This document shows, piece by piece, positions 1 through 8,701 of a stretch of 64,000 bases of DNA. The DNA is taken from assembly GCF_014205255.1 (NCBI RefSeq), contig NZ_JACHNE010000001.1:8804001-8868000 (forward strand), given 5' to 3'. A program made the translations under genes and the position numbers. Under the pieces are notes generated by a model. It worked only from the letters and a program-made list of their open reading frames with translations, had not been told where the DNA came from and searched no databases. The stretch is from Streptomyces caelestis. Lineage in GTDB: Bacteria; Actinomycetota; Actinomycetes; Streptomycetales; Streptomycetaceae. The first letter of the stretch is position 1. Each line of letters opens with the position of its first letter.

Positions 1-440
1 TCGGGCGCAGCCACGGATCAGAACCCGTGGGCGACGTCTCTGGCCCGCCGCCCACAGGTCGCTGTCGCCCAGAGCTCCGGGGTCCTCCTGGGGTGAATAC
101 AGTGCCGTCGTCCTCTTCGCCGGCACTCCGGAAATGTTCGGCGTTTCCCTCACCGGCCCCTACGACCAGCTCCTTGGCCGCCGCACCCGCGGCACGGCCA
201 CCGCAGGCAAGAGCCGGGCAGCGGGTCCGTCGAGCCGGTCGAGGGTGCTGGCCGGGATGCGGACCCGTTCAGTCCGGCGGCCGGCCGATGTCCCGTGTTC
301 CGTGTTCCGTGTTCCGTGTTCCGTGTTCCGCGGGGAAGTTGAACGCAGAGCGAACATTGGTGTCAGAGCCCTGACGGGCCGTTCGGACAGACATACGGTG
401 ACCCCACCATATGAGCTCTGGGAGTGGCGGGGGACCACCA
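1..440. other. Intergenic region, no supported gene
   Basis: I see no convincing protein in this stretch. The open frames on both strands overlap one another, are rich in Arg, Pro and Ser, and contain no motif I recognise. It carries a short tandem repeat at 294-328 and then leads into the membrane protein starting at 441. The upstream edge may hold the end of a gene outside the window. Confidence 0.5.
294..328. repeat. Tandem repeat, five copies of a 7-bp unit
   Basis: The unit CGTGTTC occurs five times without a mismatch. The array lies about 110 bp upstream of the likely start of the membrane-anchored binding protein. A 7-bp unit would shift frame if translated, so it is probably non-coding. 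It could vary in copy number by slippage. Confidence 0.85.
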
Positions 441-1964
441 ATGGAGTGGCTGAGCATTGAGAACGTCATCGCCGTCGGCACGTCCGTCCTCGGTCTCCTC
501 GTGCCCATCGCGATGTTCCTGTACGACCGCCGGGTGCCGCGCCGCAAGCTGATCGGCTACCGCGTACAGATGGACAGCCCCATAGGCGACGGATCTTCCA
601 ACCCCCGCCTCGGCGACTTCGACGTACCGAACATGGCCGACGCGTCGCTCGTCCTCCTGCGCATCGAGAACGACGGATCGCAGAGCGTCGCCGACAATGA
701 CTACACCTCATCCGAAGTCCATGGTTTGACCGCCGAGTTCACGGGCCGCACGGTCCAGGCTGTCGCGGTCACCCAGCCCTCCGGCATCGAGCATCTGAAC
801 AGTCACTTCACGAGCGCCAACGGGTTCGAACACGTCGGCAGCACGGTGACCATCCCGCGCGTCCCGCTCAATCCGGGCGACCACTTCAAGCTGCTGGTGC
901 TGCTCTCCGGCGGTCCGGCCGAAGGGGAGGTCAAGCTGATCGGCGGCCTCCGGGACGGCCGGGTCCACCGCAACAGCGCTCCCCAGCCGGACGACAAGCT
1001 GCGTACGTTCAGTCTCCCGGCCCGGCTGCTCAGCGGCGCGCTGGCCCTCGCCGTGCTCGCCCTCGCCGGCATCATCCTGCTCCGGGTCGGCAGCCCGATG
1101 GAGTGCGAGCAGGGCGAGTTGACCCTCACGGGCTCGACCGCCTTCGAGCCCGTCGTCCGGACGCTCGCCAAGCAGTACGAGAACAAGTGTCAGGGCGCCG
1201 ACATCTCCGTCGAGGTGCGGGGCAGCGAGGACGGTGTCTTCGAACTCGCGGAGCTGGGTGAGCGATCGGCGAGCGCCGCCCAGTCCGTGATCACCTTCTC
1301 GGACGGGCCGATGGGGGAGCGCTGGGACCTGACGGGGAAGGAGGTCGCGGTGTCCTTCTTCACCCTCGTCGTGCACAAGGACATCGACCTCGGCCCGCAC
1401 GGACTGTCTCTTCAGGAGGTGCGGGACATTTACGCGGGCAAGTACCAGCGCTGGGGCCAGGTCGTCCCCGGCGAGGAGAAGATCGCCGACCTGCCCATCG
1501 TTCTGGTCAGCCGGGGGGACGAGTCGGGTACGCGGCAGATCTTCCAGGACCGGGTTCTCAGGGGGTGGGAGCAGGCGCCGAGCACGTCACTGGACTGCAG
1601 GCCGCCCGCACTGGCCGGTGACACCGTCACGCGCTGCGAACTCAGCTCGACCAGAGCTGTCCTGAACAAGGTCGAGGAACAGCCCGGCGCCATCGGCTAC
1701 AGCGAGGTCGGCCTCGCCAGGGAGCGAGGGGGCAAGGTGAACACGGTGCCCTTGGCCGGCGGCTGGCCCGACGACCGGCAGATCGACCTGGGCGCCGGTC
1801 GCTACCCGTACAAGGACATCGAGTACGCCTACACCTACGGCCCCCCTCGCCCTGGCTCCCTGGCCGCCGGCTTCCTGGCCTACCTCGACGAGGCCACCAG
1901 CCAGAACGTGATCCGCGGCAAGGGCCACCTGCCGTGCCTGCGGGAGCCTGAGCAGTGCAGGTGA
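441..1964 (+). CDS. Membrane-anchored PstS-like substrate-binding protein
   Basis: A 507-residue protein with a hydrophobic segment at about residues 8-27, a soluble beta-rich region to about 190, a second membrane segment at about 196-215, and a C-terminal domain (about 225-505) that resembles phosphate-type periplasmic binding proteins. The start of that domain reads LTLTGSTAFEPVVRTLAKQY, like the GST-F anion-binding loop of PstS, and SRGDESGTRQIF is the matching second loop. I chose the ATG at 441, preceded by a G-rich ribosome site, over the ATG at 411 because the membrane segment begins right after it. Unlike PstS it is not a lipoprotein, and no pst transporter genes are adjacent, so a sensor or scavenging role is inference. 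Confidence 0.72.
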   Translation: MEWLSIENVIAVGTSVLGLLVPIAMFLYDRRVPRRKLIGYRVQMDSPIGDGSSNPRLGDFDVPNMADASLVLLRIENDGSQSVADNDYTSSEVHGLTAEFTGRTVQAVAVTQPSGIEHLNSHFTSANGFEHVGSTVTIPRVPLNPGDHFKLLVLLSGGPAEGEVKLIGGLRDGRVHRNSAPQPDDKLRTFSLPARLLSGALALAVLALAGIILLRVGSPMECEQGELTLTGSTAFEPVVRTLAKQYENKCQGADISVEVRGSEDGVFELAELGERSASAAQSVITFSDGPMGERWDLTGKEVAVSFFTLVVHKDIDLGPHGLSLQEVRDIYAGKYQRWGQVVPGEEKIADLPIVLVSRGDESGTRQIFQDRVLRGWEQAPSTSLDCRPPALAGDTVTRCELSSTRAVLNKVEEQPGAIGYSEVGLARERGGKVNTVPLAGGWPDDRQIDLGAGRYPYKDIEYAYTYGPPRPGSLAAGFLAYLDEATSQNVIRGKGHLPCLREPEQCR

Positions 1965-2250
1965 GGCTCCGGATCCACGTGCGGCGTGCTTGATCGCCCA
2001 CGAGGATCATGGGCGCCATGGGCCCGCGCCGAACAGCCCGAGGCCCCCGCCGGCCCGCCGGCCCCGCCCGGCGAGCCTTTCTGCCATTCCGGCCACCGGC
2101 ATGCGCCGACGTCCCTCGCATACCGATGGCGGAGAGTTGTTCCCGCTCTGGCTGCGGAACAGACCAGTCCCGGTCGGAGCCTTCGCTCGTCACATGGGCG
2201 GCTCAGGGCGGGGCACTCGTGTATCCGTCCACTAGCGAAGGGAACCGATC

Positions 2251-2493
2251 ATGGTAGTCGCCGCCGTTATCGCCGTGTGTGTTGTCCTGGCCGTCCTGGC
2301 CTTCCTCGTCCCCCGTCTCTCCCGCCATCCCGAACGCGGCACGCAACGTACGCTCGGTGCCGGGGCGCGGGCCGGTGGCAAGGCGCCCGGCATTCTGGGC
2401 CGACTCTTCAGTAAGCCCTTCCACACCAGTTCGCGCGCGGTGACCCGCAGCGGTTCGGCAGGCCGCCGCTCCCGCGGCCGCATGCCCTTCTGA
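2251..2493 (+). CDS. Small membrane protein (DUF6411-like)
   Basis: An 80-residue protein with one N-terminal membrane segment (about residues 2-21, almost entirely Val, Ala, Leu and Ile) followed by a basic Gly/Arg/Ser-rich tail. The start is an ATG with a GAAGGGA-type ribosome site 8-10 bases upstream. It ends 30 bp before the polyphosphate kinase and is probably co-transcribed with it. The name DUF6411 is recalled from similar Streptomyces proteins; no function is known to me. Confidence 0.65.
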   Translation: MVVAAVIAVCVVLAVLAFLVPRLSRHPERGTQRTLGAGARAGGKAPGILGRLFSKPFHTSSRAVTRSGSAGRRSRGRMPF

Positions 2494-2523
2494 CCGACGG
2501 GCGGGCCGGACGGGAGCCTGGTG

Positions 2524-3480
2524 ATGAACGCCGAAGACGCGGACAAATTGCTGGACGGACTGACTGTGGATGCCCGTCGGCGAGAGCAGCCGATCGTGCT
2601 GGACGAAGACGGGCGTCCCATCCGGACCTGGCAGGAGAACTATCCGTACGACCGCAAGGTGGGCCGCAAGGAGTACGAGCGGACCAAACGCATCCTGCAG
2701 ATCGAGCTGCTCAAACTCCAGCGGTGGGTCAAGGACACCGGCGCCCGTGTGGTCGTCGTGTGCGAGGGACGTGACGCGGCAGGCAAGGGCGGCACGATCC
2801 AGCGGCTCACCGAGCGGCTCAACCCTCGCGGCGCACGGGTGGTCGCCCTGGACAAGCCCACCGAACGCGAGGCGGGCCAGTGGTACTTCCAGCGGTACAT
2901 CGCGCATCTGCCGACGGCCGGGGAGATCGTCTTCTTCGACCGCTCCTGGTACAACCGAGCCGGCGTGGAGCGCGTGATGGGGTACTGCTCCAAGGACGAG
3001 TACGAGCTGTTCTTCGACCAGTGCCCGGCCTTCGAACGGATGCTGGTCGACGACGGCATCCTGCTGGTGAAGTTCTGGTTCTCCGTATCCCGCTCCGAGC
3101 AGCGCACGCGCTTCGCGATCCGGCAGGTCGACCCGGTGCGACAGTGGAAGCTCTCTCCCACCGACCTGGCCTCGCTGGACCTCTGGGACGACTACACCGA
3201 GGCGAAGGTCGACATGTTCCGCGCCACGGACACCCCACACGCCCCCTGGACCGTCGTCAAGAGCAACGACAAGCGGCGCGCCCGGCTGGAGACCATGCGC
3301 AGTCTGCTGTCGCGCATCGACTACGCCAGCAAGGACCGCGAGGCGATCGGCACACCCGACCCCCTCATAGTCGGCGCCGCCGACACCCTTCTGGAGCCCG
3401 GTGAGGAGGACACCACACTGTCACCCACTCCGCTGTCCTCCGACACCGAGGGGCCCGGCAAGCATCCTGGGACCGACTGA
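2524..3480 (+). CDS. ppk2: Polyphosphate kinase 2 family protein
   Basis: A 318-residue PPK2-type kinase, which transfers phosphate between polyphosphate and nucleoside mono- or diphosphates in the cytoplasm. The Walker A loop EGRDAAGKGGT is at about 81-91 and the Walker B/lid region FDRSWYNRAGVERVMG at about 138-153. The length matches single-domain PPK2 enzymes. An in-frame GTG lies immediately upstream at 2521; I prefer the ATG at 2524, with GGGAG 8-12 bases before it. The C-terminal 45 residues are acidic, Ser/Thr/Pro-rich and probably disordered. Whether it favours ADP/GDP or AMP cannot be read with confidence. Confidence 0.92.
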   Translation: MNAEDADKLLDGLTVDARRREQPIVLDEDGRPIRTWQENYPYDRKVGRKEYERTKRILQIELLKLQRWVKDTGARVVVVCEGRDAAGKGGTIQRLTERLNPRGARVVALDKPTEREAGQWYFQRYIAHLPTAGEIVFFDRSWYNRAGVERVMGYCSKDEYELFFDQCPAFERMLVDDGILLVKFWFSVSRSEQRTRFAIRQVDPVRQWKLSPTDLASLDLWDDYTEAKVDMFRATDTPHAPWTVVKSNDKRRARLETMRSLLSRIDYASKDREAIGTPDPLIVGAADTLLEPGEEDTTLSPTPLSSDTEGPGKHPGTD

Positions 3481-3523
3481 CGGTCACACGCCCCTCGTCT
3501 CACCGCTGGGGCCCAAGCCTGCG

Positions 3524-3790
3524 TCATGGCTGCGCGGAGGGGAAGAGCGCCTCCCGAGCCTCCAGGACGCCCATCCACACCGGCTCCCACTCCCTCCTTG
3601 GCGTCGATGGCGTTGATGGTCTCGATGTAGGCGGTCTGGCGTTGGCGAGGAAGAACCGCGTGGTCGCACCGGACTGCTTGAGATCGTGGATGCGCTCGTC
3701 GACATAGCCGAGGTCGTTCAGAATCGCCCTGACCTTGGTGGGGGTGGGTTCCACCAGATCCCAGAACGCCTGGGTGATGCGCACTTCATG
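3524..3790 (-). pseudogene. Frameshifted fragment of an unidentified protein
   Basis: On the minus strand a coding-like stretch (about 50 residues, including VRAILNDLGYVDERIHDLKQ) continues in another frame as QTAYIETINAIDAK after a one-base shift near 3633. Both parts look like normal protein and the shift joins them smoothly, which suggests a decayed gene rather than a shadow. I do not recognise the family. No plausible start or full-length frame is visible upstream. Confidence 0.45.
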
Positions 3791-4120
3791 GAGGGCGCTC
3801 GCGCACCAGTCGCGAGGGTGGGGTGCGCCTCCTCGTTGACCCCGCTATCAAGCCCTTCGACCTGCGGTCTCAAGTGGGCGGAGGCGCACTCCGCACTCCA
3901 CACCCCGCGCGCTGTACGCACCACGACGCGCGTGACGGCTGACTCCCCTCCCGACCGCTCCACCCGGTGCGCCCATGCACCGTGACGGCGCATCAGGTGC
4001 CGTGCACTGTCCTGGGCTTCGGCGAGGACATGCTGGGGTGCGCGCCGCCGACAGCACTCGGCGTTGAAGGATGACTCGCGTAGGGTGCCCGGGTCATCGA
4101 GTCGGAAGGCGGGTTGCGGC
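3791..4120. other. Gap between gene fragment and phosphotransferase, no supported gene
   Basis: No complete gene is supported. Minus-strand frames here may be the decayed upstream part of the fragment at 3524-3790, but I cannot join them with confidence. An in-frame TTG at 4064 could extend the phosphotransferase, but without a good ribosome site. Confidence 0.4.
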
Positions 4121-5116
4121 GTGGCACCCAGGAAAGTGACGCGGGACCAGTTGGCGGGTGCGGCGCGGGCCGCGCTGGGCGGTGGGAGGCGGCTGGAGGC
4201 GGTCGAGCGGCTCGCCGGCGGCACCACGAAGGGCGTCTACCGGCTGACGATGGACGACGCCATGACGGCGATCGCCTATCTGTGGGAGGACTCCGAGAAC
4301 TACTGGCCGATCACCGAGCACGATGGCGACCTCACCGACCCGTTCTCGCCCGGTATCGGGCTCGACCTGTTCGAGGCCGCGCACAGGCGGCTGGAGGCGC
4401 TGGGCCTTCGGGTCCTTGAGATCCACCTGGTCGACCGTGACCGCACCCACTACCCGGCCGACCTCGCGATCGTCGAGGACGTGCCCGGCGGGGACCTGAT
4501 GGACCTGCGCAAGCGAGACCCGCGCGCTGCGGAGCCGACCATGACGCGTCTCGCCGAGAGCCTGGAGATGATGCGCGGCCACCGGGCGCCGTCCTTCGGC
4601 AAGGTGGCCCTGATCGACGCGGGCGGCACGTCACGTTGGACCTCGTGCGAGCAGGCCGCGCTCGCCTTCGCGCTGCGCTGCCTCGCCGAGGCGGCCGTGC
4701 GCGACCCCAGGATCGCCGACGTCCGCGATCAGCTGGAGGAGCGGCTGCGGCAGCTGACCGCGGCGGTGCGGCCGCGCGCCGAGTACAGCGTCGTCCACGG
4801 CGAACTGGGCCTGGACCACGTCATGGTCGACCGAGACGGCCATCCCGTCGTGATCGACATCGAGAACCTGCTGTACTTCGACGTCGAGTGGGAGCACGTG
4901 TTCCTACGCCTTCGCCATACCGCCGACCAGTACCAGCAGCTCGCGGTGGACGGCCTCGACGAGGACCGCCTCGCGCTGTACAAACTCACCCAGCATCTGT
5001 CGCTGACAGCCGGCCCGCTGCGCCTGCTCGACGGGGACTTCCCCGACCGGGAGTTCATGCGAGGGATCGCCGAGCACCACCTGAACGAGGCGCTGGCGCT
5101 GGTCCCGACGGGCTGA
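4121..5116 (+). CDS. Aminoglycoside/choline-type phosphotransferase family protein
   Basis: A 331-residue protein of the APH/choline kinase fold. The catalytic (Brenner) motif appears as HGELGLDHVMVD at about 226-237, and the metal-binding segment VVIDIENL at about 243-250. It therefore probably transfers phosphate from ATP or GTP to a small hydroxylated substrate. The Glu in HGE (usually HGD) is a common variant. I place the start at the GTG at 4121; TTG 4064 and GTG 4136 are alternatives. No neighbour indicates a substrate. A hairpin lies about 100 bp downstream. Confidence 0.75.
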   Translation: MAPRKVTRDQLAGAARAALGGGRRLEAVERLAGGTTKGVYRLTMDDAMTAIAYLWEDSENYWPITEHDGDLTDPFSPGIGLDLFEAAHRRLEALGLRVLEIHLVDRDRTHYPADLAIVEDVPGGDLMDLRKRDPRAAEPTMTRLAESLEMMRGHRAPSFGKVALIDAGGTSRWTSCEQAALAFALRCLAEAAVRDPRIADVRDQLEERLRQLTAAVRPRAEYSVVHGELGLDHVMVDRDGHPVVIDIENLLYFDVEWEHVFLRLRHTADQYQQLAVDGLDEDRLALYKLTQHLSLTAGPLRLLDGDFPDREFMRGIAEHHLNEALALVPTG

Positions 5117-5213
5117 TGTTGCGACCTGCGCGTGGGCGTCAGGGCTGGGTGATCTCCGAGATCGTCGGTCGCAAGAAGCCGGACGGGTCCTCCGGCATCA
5201 CGTCAGCGCACGG

Positions 5214-5250
5214 GACGGCCCGCCCCCCGGGTGAGGGGGACGGGCCGTCG
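5214..5250. terminator. GC-rich hairpin, likely bidirectional terminator
   Basis: An inverted repeat of roughly 14 bp (arms starting GACGGCCCG and ending CGGGCCGTC, with one unpaired A) encloses a 7-base loop. It lies between the rightward phosphotransferase and a leftward gene fragment. No T-run follows, as is usual for Streptomyces terminators. Confidence 0.55.
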
Positions 5251-5268
5251 AGACCGAACCCGCAGGAC

Positions 5269-5451
5269 TCAGCCGGCCGGCGTCGGCTGTTCGGCTGGGG
5301 CCCGCGTGCCGCCGAGGCGGCAGGAGTCGGCGCCGGTCTCGACGAGGATGCCGTTGAAGGTCAGGCGGCGGCCGAGGATGACCGCATCGGGGCGAGGGCC
5401 GGTGAAGTCCTGGCCGGGCCGGCTCGGTCTCTTCCACTCGTCTGGCGGGTC
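5269..5451 (-). pseudogene. C-terminal fragment of an unidentified gene
   Basis: The minus strand reads a coherent tail that includes PRPDAVILGRRLTFNGILVE and ends at a stop at 5269. Upstream it runs into the 3' end of the aldo/keto reductase in another frame, so the N-terminal part is missing. The segment looks like genuine protein, but I cannot assign it. A mobile-element origin is possible given the surroundings. Confidence 0.4.
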
Positions 5452-6391
5452 ATGCCGCGCAGTCCAGACGCTGACGTTGGTCGGCCGTCAACTGCAGTGA
5501 CACCCCTGCGACCGCCTCGTCCAGCTGCTGGATGGTGCTGACTCCGACGATCGGCGTGGCGGCCGGGTTCCCTCCGGTCAGCCACGCCAGCACCACCCGG
5601 TTGCGGTTCGTGCCGGTCTCGTCGGCGATCTCGTCGAGTACCGCGAGGCGGCGGGTGGTGCCGGGATGGTCGTACTCGGTCGGCAGCGGCTTGTCCGTGC
5701 GGGTGTAGCGCCCGCTCAGCAGCGGCGTGTACGCCCACAGCGCCATGTCCGGGTGGTGCTCCAGGTAGTGGAGCACCTCGTCGGTGACCGCGCCGAAGCG
5801 GTGCACCACGGTGGGCCGGGTCCCGGGACGCGGTTGCAGGTACGTGTGGTGCAGCTGCACCGCGGTGAAGCCGGCACTGCCGTGGGCCCGCGCGATCTGC
5901 CGCGCCCGCTCGATCTGCCAGGCGGGATAGTTGGAGCAGCCCAGGCGGCCGACCGTACCCGCGGACACCAGCTCGTCGAAGGCGGCGACCGTCTCTTCCA
6001 GCGGTGTGGCCGGATCGGGCTTGTGGGCCCAGTACAGCTCGACGTGGTCCGTACCCAGTCGTCGCAGACTGCCCTCGATCCCGTTCTTGACGGCCCCGGC
6101 CGTCAATCCCTCGGCCGTCTCCGGGAACCGTCCGGCCACGGTCGGCTCGCACCCCACCTTGGTGCTGATCCTGACGCGGTCACGCACGCCCGGGCGGCGT
6201 GCCAGCCACCGCCCGAGCAACGCCTCGCTCTGTCCGCCGAAGCCGCTCGCGTCCTCCCAGAACGCATAACAGTTCGCGGTGTCGATCCACACGCCTCCGG
6301 CGTCCACGAAACGGTCCAGGAGCTCGAACGACCGGCGCTCGTCCTGAACCGTGCCGAACAGCATGGCCCCAAGGGCCAGATTCTCCGTCAT
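5450..6391 (-). CDS. Aldo/keto reductase
   Basis: A 313-residue (alpha/beta)8-barrel NADPH-dependent oxidoreductase. The catalytic tetrad is visible as D37 and Y42 (WIDTANCY), K78 (STKVG) and H123 (YWAHKPDP). The C-terminal cofactor region has the usual TPIVGVSTIQQL segment. The ATG at 6391 begins MTENLALGAMLFG, the normal family N-terminus. It is divergent from a MocR/PdxR regulator with only 46 bp between them, so that regulator probably controls it. A pyridoxal- or aldehyde-type substrate is inference from that pairing. Confidence 0.88.
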   Translation of the reverse strand: MTENLALGAMLFGTVQDERRSFELLDRFVDAGGVWIDTANCYAFWEDASGFGGQSEALLGRWLARRPGVRDRVRISTKVGCEPTVAGRFPETAEGLTAGAVKNGIEGSLRRLGTDHVELYWAHKPDPATPLEETVAAFDELVSAGTVGRLGCSNYPAWQIERARQIARAHGSAGFTAVQLHHTYLQPRPGTRPTVVHRFGAVTDEVLHYLEHHPDMALWAYTPLLSGRYTRTDKPLPTEYDHPGTTRRLAVLDEIADETGTNRNRVVLAWLTGGNPAATPIVGVSTIQQLDEAVAGVSLQLTADQRQRLDCAA

Positions 6392-6437
6392 GTGCAGCAC
6401 GCTAGGCGGATTCGGATCGGCGGTACGCTCCAATCTT
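6392..6437. promoter_or_regulatory. 46-bp divergent promoter region (reductase / MocR)
   Basis: Both start codons face away from this short gap, so two promoters and the MocR operator must overlap here or within the gene starts. I see no perfect palindrome. MocR proteins often bind direct repeats, so absence of dyad symmetry is not informative. The MocR mRNA is probably leaderless or has a very short leader. Confidence 0.5.
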
Positions 6438-7889
6438 GTGACCGTTTCCCAGACCAATCTCGCGTGGGCGACACTGCTGGACATCCGCCCTTCGGACGGC
6501 GGGCAGCGCCGTCTGCACGATCGCCTGGCGCACGCGCTGCGCACCGCGATCCGCGACGGCCGGCTGGCACAGGGCGCCGCCGTGCCGCCGAGCCGAGCGC
6601 TCGCCGAGGAACTCCGCTGCTCCCGCTGGGTCGTGACGGAGGCTTACGGGCAGCTGATCGCCGAGGGATACCTCAGCGCCCGGGCGGGTTCCGCCACGCG
6701 TGTCGCGTGGGCACCGGACACCCCGCGGCCCCGGCCTCGCGCAGGACGGCCGCCGGCGAAGCCACCGATCCGCTACGACCTCGCGCCCGGCCTGCCCGAC
6801 CTGCGGGCGTTTCCCCGCCGCCGCTGGGCGGACGCCGTCCGGACGGTCACCGGCTCGGCCGTCCGCTACGACCTGGGCCTGCCCGATCCCGCCGGGCACG
6901 CGGTGCTGCGTACCACCCTCGCGCAGTACCTGCGACGATCACGCGGCGCGGACGCGCACGCCGGGTCGGTGTCCGTGTGCGCGGGCGTCACCGACGGCCT
7001 GGTCCGCACCTGCCGGGCGCTGCGCGCCGAGGGGATCACCGACCTGGCCGTGGAACAGCCGGGCTGGGGGCGGCTGCGGGACGCCGCGACGAGCGCCGGC
7101 CTGCGCGTGCACCCAGTGCCCGTTGACCACGACGGCCTGCGCGTCGACGACCTCACCGGGACACCGGCCCGGGCCGTCGTCGTCGGCGCGGCACACCAGT
7201 TTCCCACCGGCACGGTGCTCTCCCCGGCACGCCGGGCACGCCTGGTGCGCTGGGCCCGCGAGGTCGACGGCTTCGTCATCGAAGACGACTACGACGCCGA
7301 GTTCCGCTACGACCGCCACCCGGTCGCCGTCATGCAGGGGATGGACCCCAGCCGGGTCTTCCTCCTCGGTTCAGTCAGCAAGACCCTCTCACCGGCCCTC
7401 GGACTGGGCTGGCTGGTCGCACCCGCCGCGATGAGCCCGGCGCTGCGGGCGGCGAACCTGGTCGCCACCGCGCCACCGGTACTGGACCAACTCGCACTCG
7501 CCACCTTCATCGACCGCGGATGGTACGACGCCCACCTGCGCGCGGGGCGGCGCCGCTTCCGCTCCCGCCGCGACCTGCTGATCCGCACCCTCGACGCGCA
7601 GGTACCGGACGGCCGGGTCGCCGGCACCGCCGCCGGGCTGCACATCCTGCTCCACCTGCCCGACAGCGCCGACACCCGCAAGACGGTCCGGGCTGCGGCC
7701 GCCGCCGGGCTGCGCCTGGCAGACCTCGACGACTACCACGCGCACCGGTCGGCACGGCCCGCGCTCGTCCTCGGTTACGGCAACATCAGCGACACGGAGA
7801 TCCCCCCGGCCATCACGCTCCTGCGTGAAGCGCTGCGTTCACCGAGGACCTCACCACCAACGCGTACCTTCGAGCGAGCCAGTCCGTAA
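6438..7889 (+). CDS. MocR/PdxR family transcriptional regulator
   Basis: A 483-residue fusion of an N-terminal GntR-type winged helix (about 25-90) with a type I aminotransferase-like domain (about 115-470). The helix-turn-helix reads VPPSRALAEELRCSRWVVTE and the effector domain holds the PLP lysine at about K315 in SVSKTLSP. The conserved EDDYD segment is at about 282-286. Such proteins sense PLP or amino compounds and commonly regulate a divergent enzyme gene, here the aldo/keto reductase. I chose GTG 6438 over upstream in-frame ATGs because those lie inside the reductase coding region. The last 77 bp overlap the 3' end of the convergent SUKH gene. Confidence 0.88.
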   Translation: MTVSQTNLAWATLLDIRPSDGGQRRLHDRLAHALRTAIRDGRLAQGAAVPPSRALAEELRCSRWVVTEAYGQLIAEGYLSARAGSATRVAWAPDTPRPRPRAGRPPAKPPIRYDLAPGLPDLRAFPRRRWADAVRTVTGSAVRYDLGLPDPAGHAVLRTTLAQYLRRSRGADAHAGSVSVCAGVTDGLVRTCRALRAEGITDLAVEQPGWGRLRDAATSAGLRVHPVPVDHDGLRVDDLTGTPARAVVVGAAHQFPTGTVLSPARRARLVRWAREVDGFVIEDDYDAEFRYDRHPVAVMQGMDPSRVFLLGSVSKTLSPALGLGWLVAPAAMSPALRAANLVATAPPVLDQLALATFIDRGWYDAHLRAGRRRFRSRRDLLIRTLDAQVPDGRVAGTAAGLHILLHLPDSADTRKTVRAAAAAGLRLADLDDYHAHRSARPALVLGYGNISDTEIPPAITLLREALRSPRTSPPTRTFERASP

Positions 7890-8481
7890 ACGACACGGAC
7901 TGACCGCCCAGGTTCAGAGGAAGGATCTGGTCACAGGTCGCCCGGCCGTCGAACCAGAGTGAGCCCCGGTGCGGACCGGTGACGACCAGTAGGGTCGAGA
8001 ATCCGCAAACGTTGTCCTGGATGAACACGGCGCCGGACGTCTTGCGCTCCTGAAACACCTCGTACTCGGCACCCCACTGCTCCCCTGCTGCCTTGTAGGT
8101 GTTGTGGTCCGAGAAATCCTCCTTCAGCGGCTCGCGCGCGTCCAGCTCGTCCTCGTAAACACGGTAGGAGTCGGGATGCGGGAAGGCGGTGGTGAGCAGG
8201 TCGCAGTTGGTGTCCGAGTCCTCATGCCAGCCCCAGCCTGCCGCGGATCGGCACAGGTGGTTCACCGCGCCGTCGGCGTCCTGCTGCCGCAAGTACTCGC
8301 GGTACTGGTCCGGGAACGCGATGCCCAGCTCTGCCTCCGCTTCGCGGATCTCCGCTTCGGACAGCGGCGCCGGGCAGGTGCGGAGTTGATTGCCGAGCGG
8401 AAGGGCGGCGCCGGACTGAAGGACGAGCTCGCCTTCACCGACCGGGTCCTGGTGACGCTCCTGCGAGACCGCCGGCCTCAC
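7813..8481 (-). CDS. SMI1/KNR4 (SUKH) family protein
   Basis: About 222 residues with a SUKH-type fold. The N-terminal LSEAEIREAEAELGIAFPDQ followed by YREYLRQQDADG is the family signature, and the central acidic/aromatic segment and the C-terminal SFTDWLARR fit as well. SUKH proteins are often immunity proteins for polymorphic toxins, or housekeeping interaction modules. No cognate toxin is adjacent. The start is uncertain: GTG 8481 gives a reasonable N-terminus, GTG 8505 is an alternative. It is divergent from the large kinase gene and convergent with mocR. Confidence 0.75.
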   Translation of the reverse strand: MRPAVSQERHQDPVGEGELVLQSGAALPLGNQLRTCPAPLSEAEIREAEAELGIAFPDQYREYLRQQDADGAVNHLCRSAAGWGWHEDSDTNCDLLTTAFPHPDSYRVYEDELDAREPLKEDFSDHNTYKAAGEQWGAEYEVFQERKTSGAVFIQDNVCGFSTLLVVTGPHRGSLWFDGRATCDQILPLNLGGQSVSFTDWLARRYALVVRSSVNAALHAGA

Positions 8482-8701
8482 TCTCGTGCACGAGTCGCGA
8501 CACACCGAACTCGACGCCCTGCCCACAGCTTTGGCGGGAGAGCCAAGCCAAGCGCGCGGCAGGTCTTCCGAGACAGAGGCCACAGCTTCCACAGAAAAGC
8601 TCTCCTGCTCTTTTCCGCTCACGGTCTGCCAAGTCCTCCGAGGAACCGCGAGATTCTGCCGGGTTCTGCGACCCCCGAGCCGCGCGCATTACCCTGAGTC
8701 C

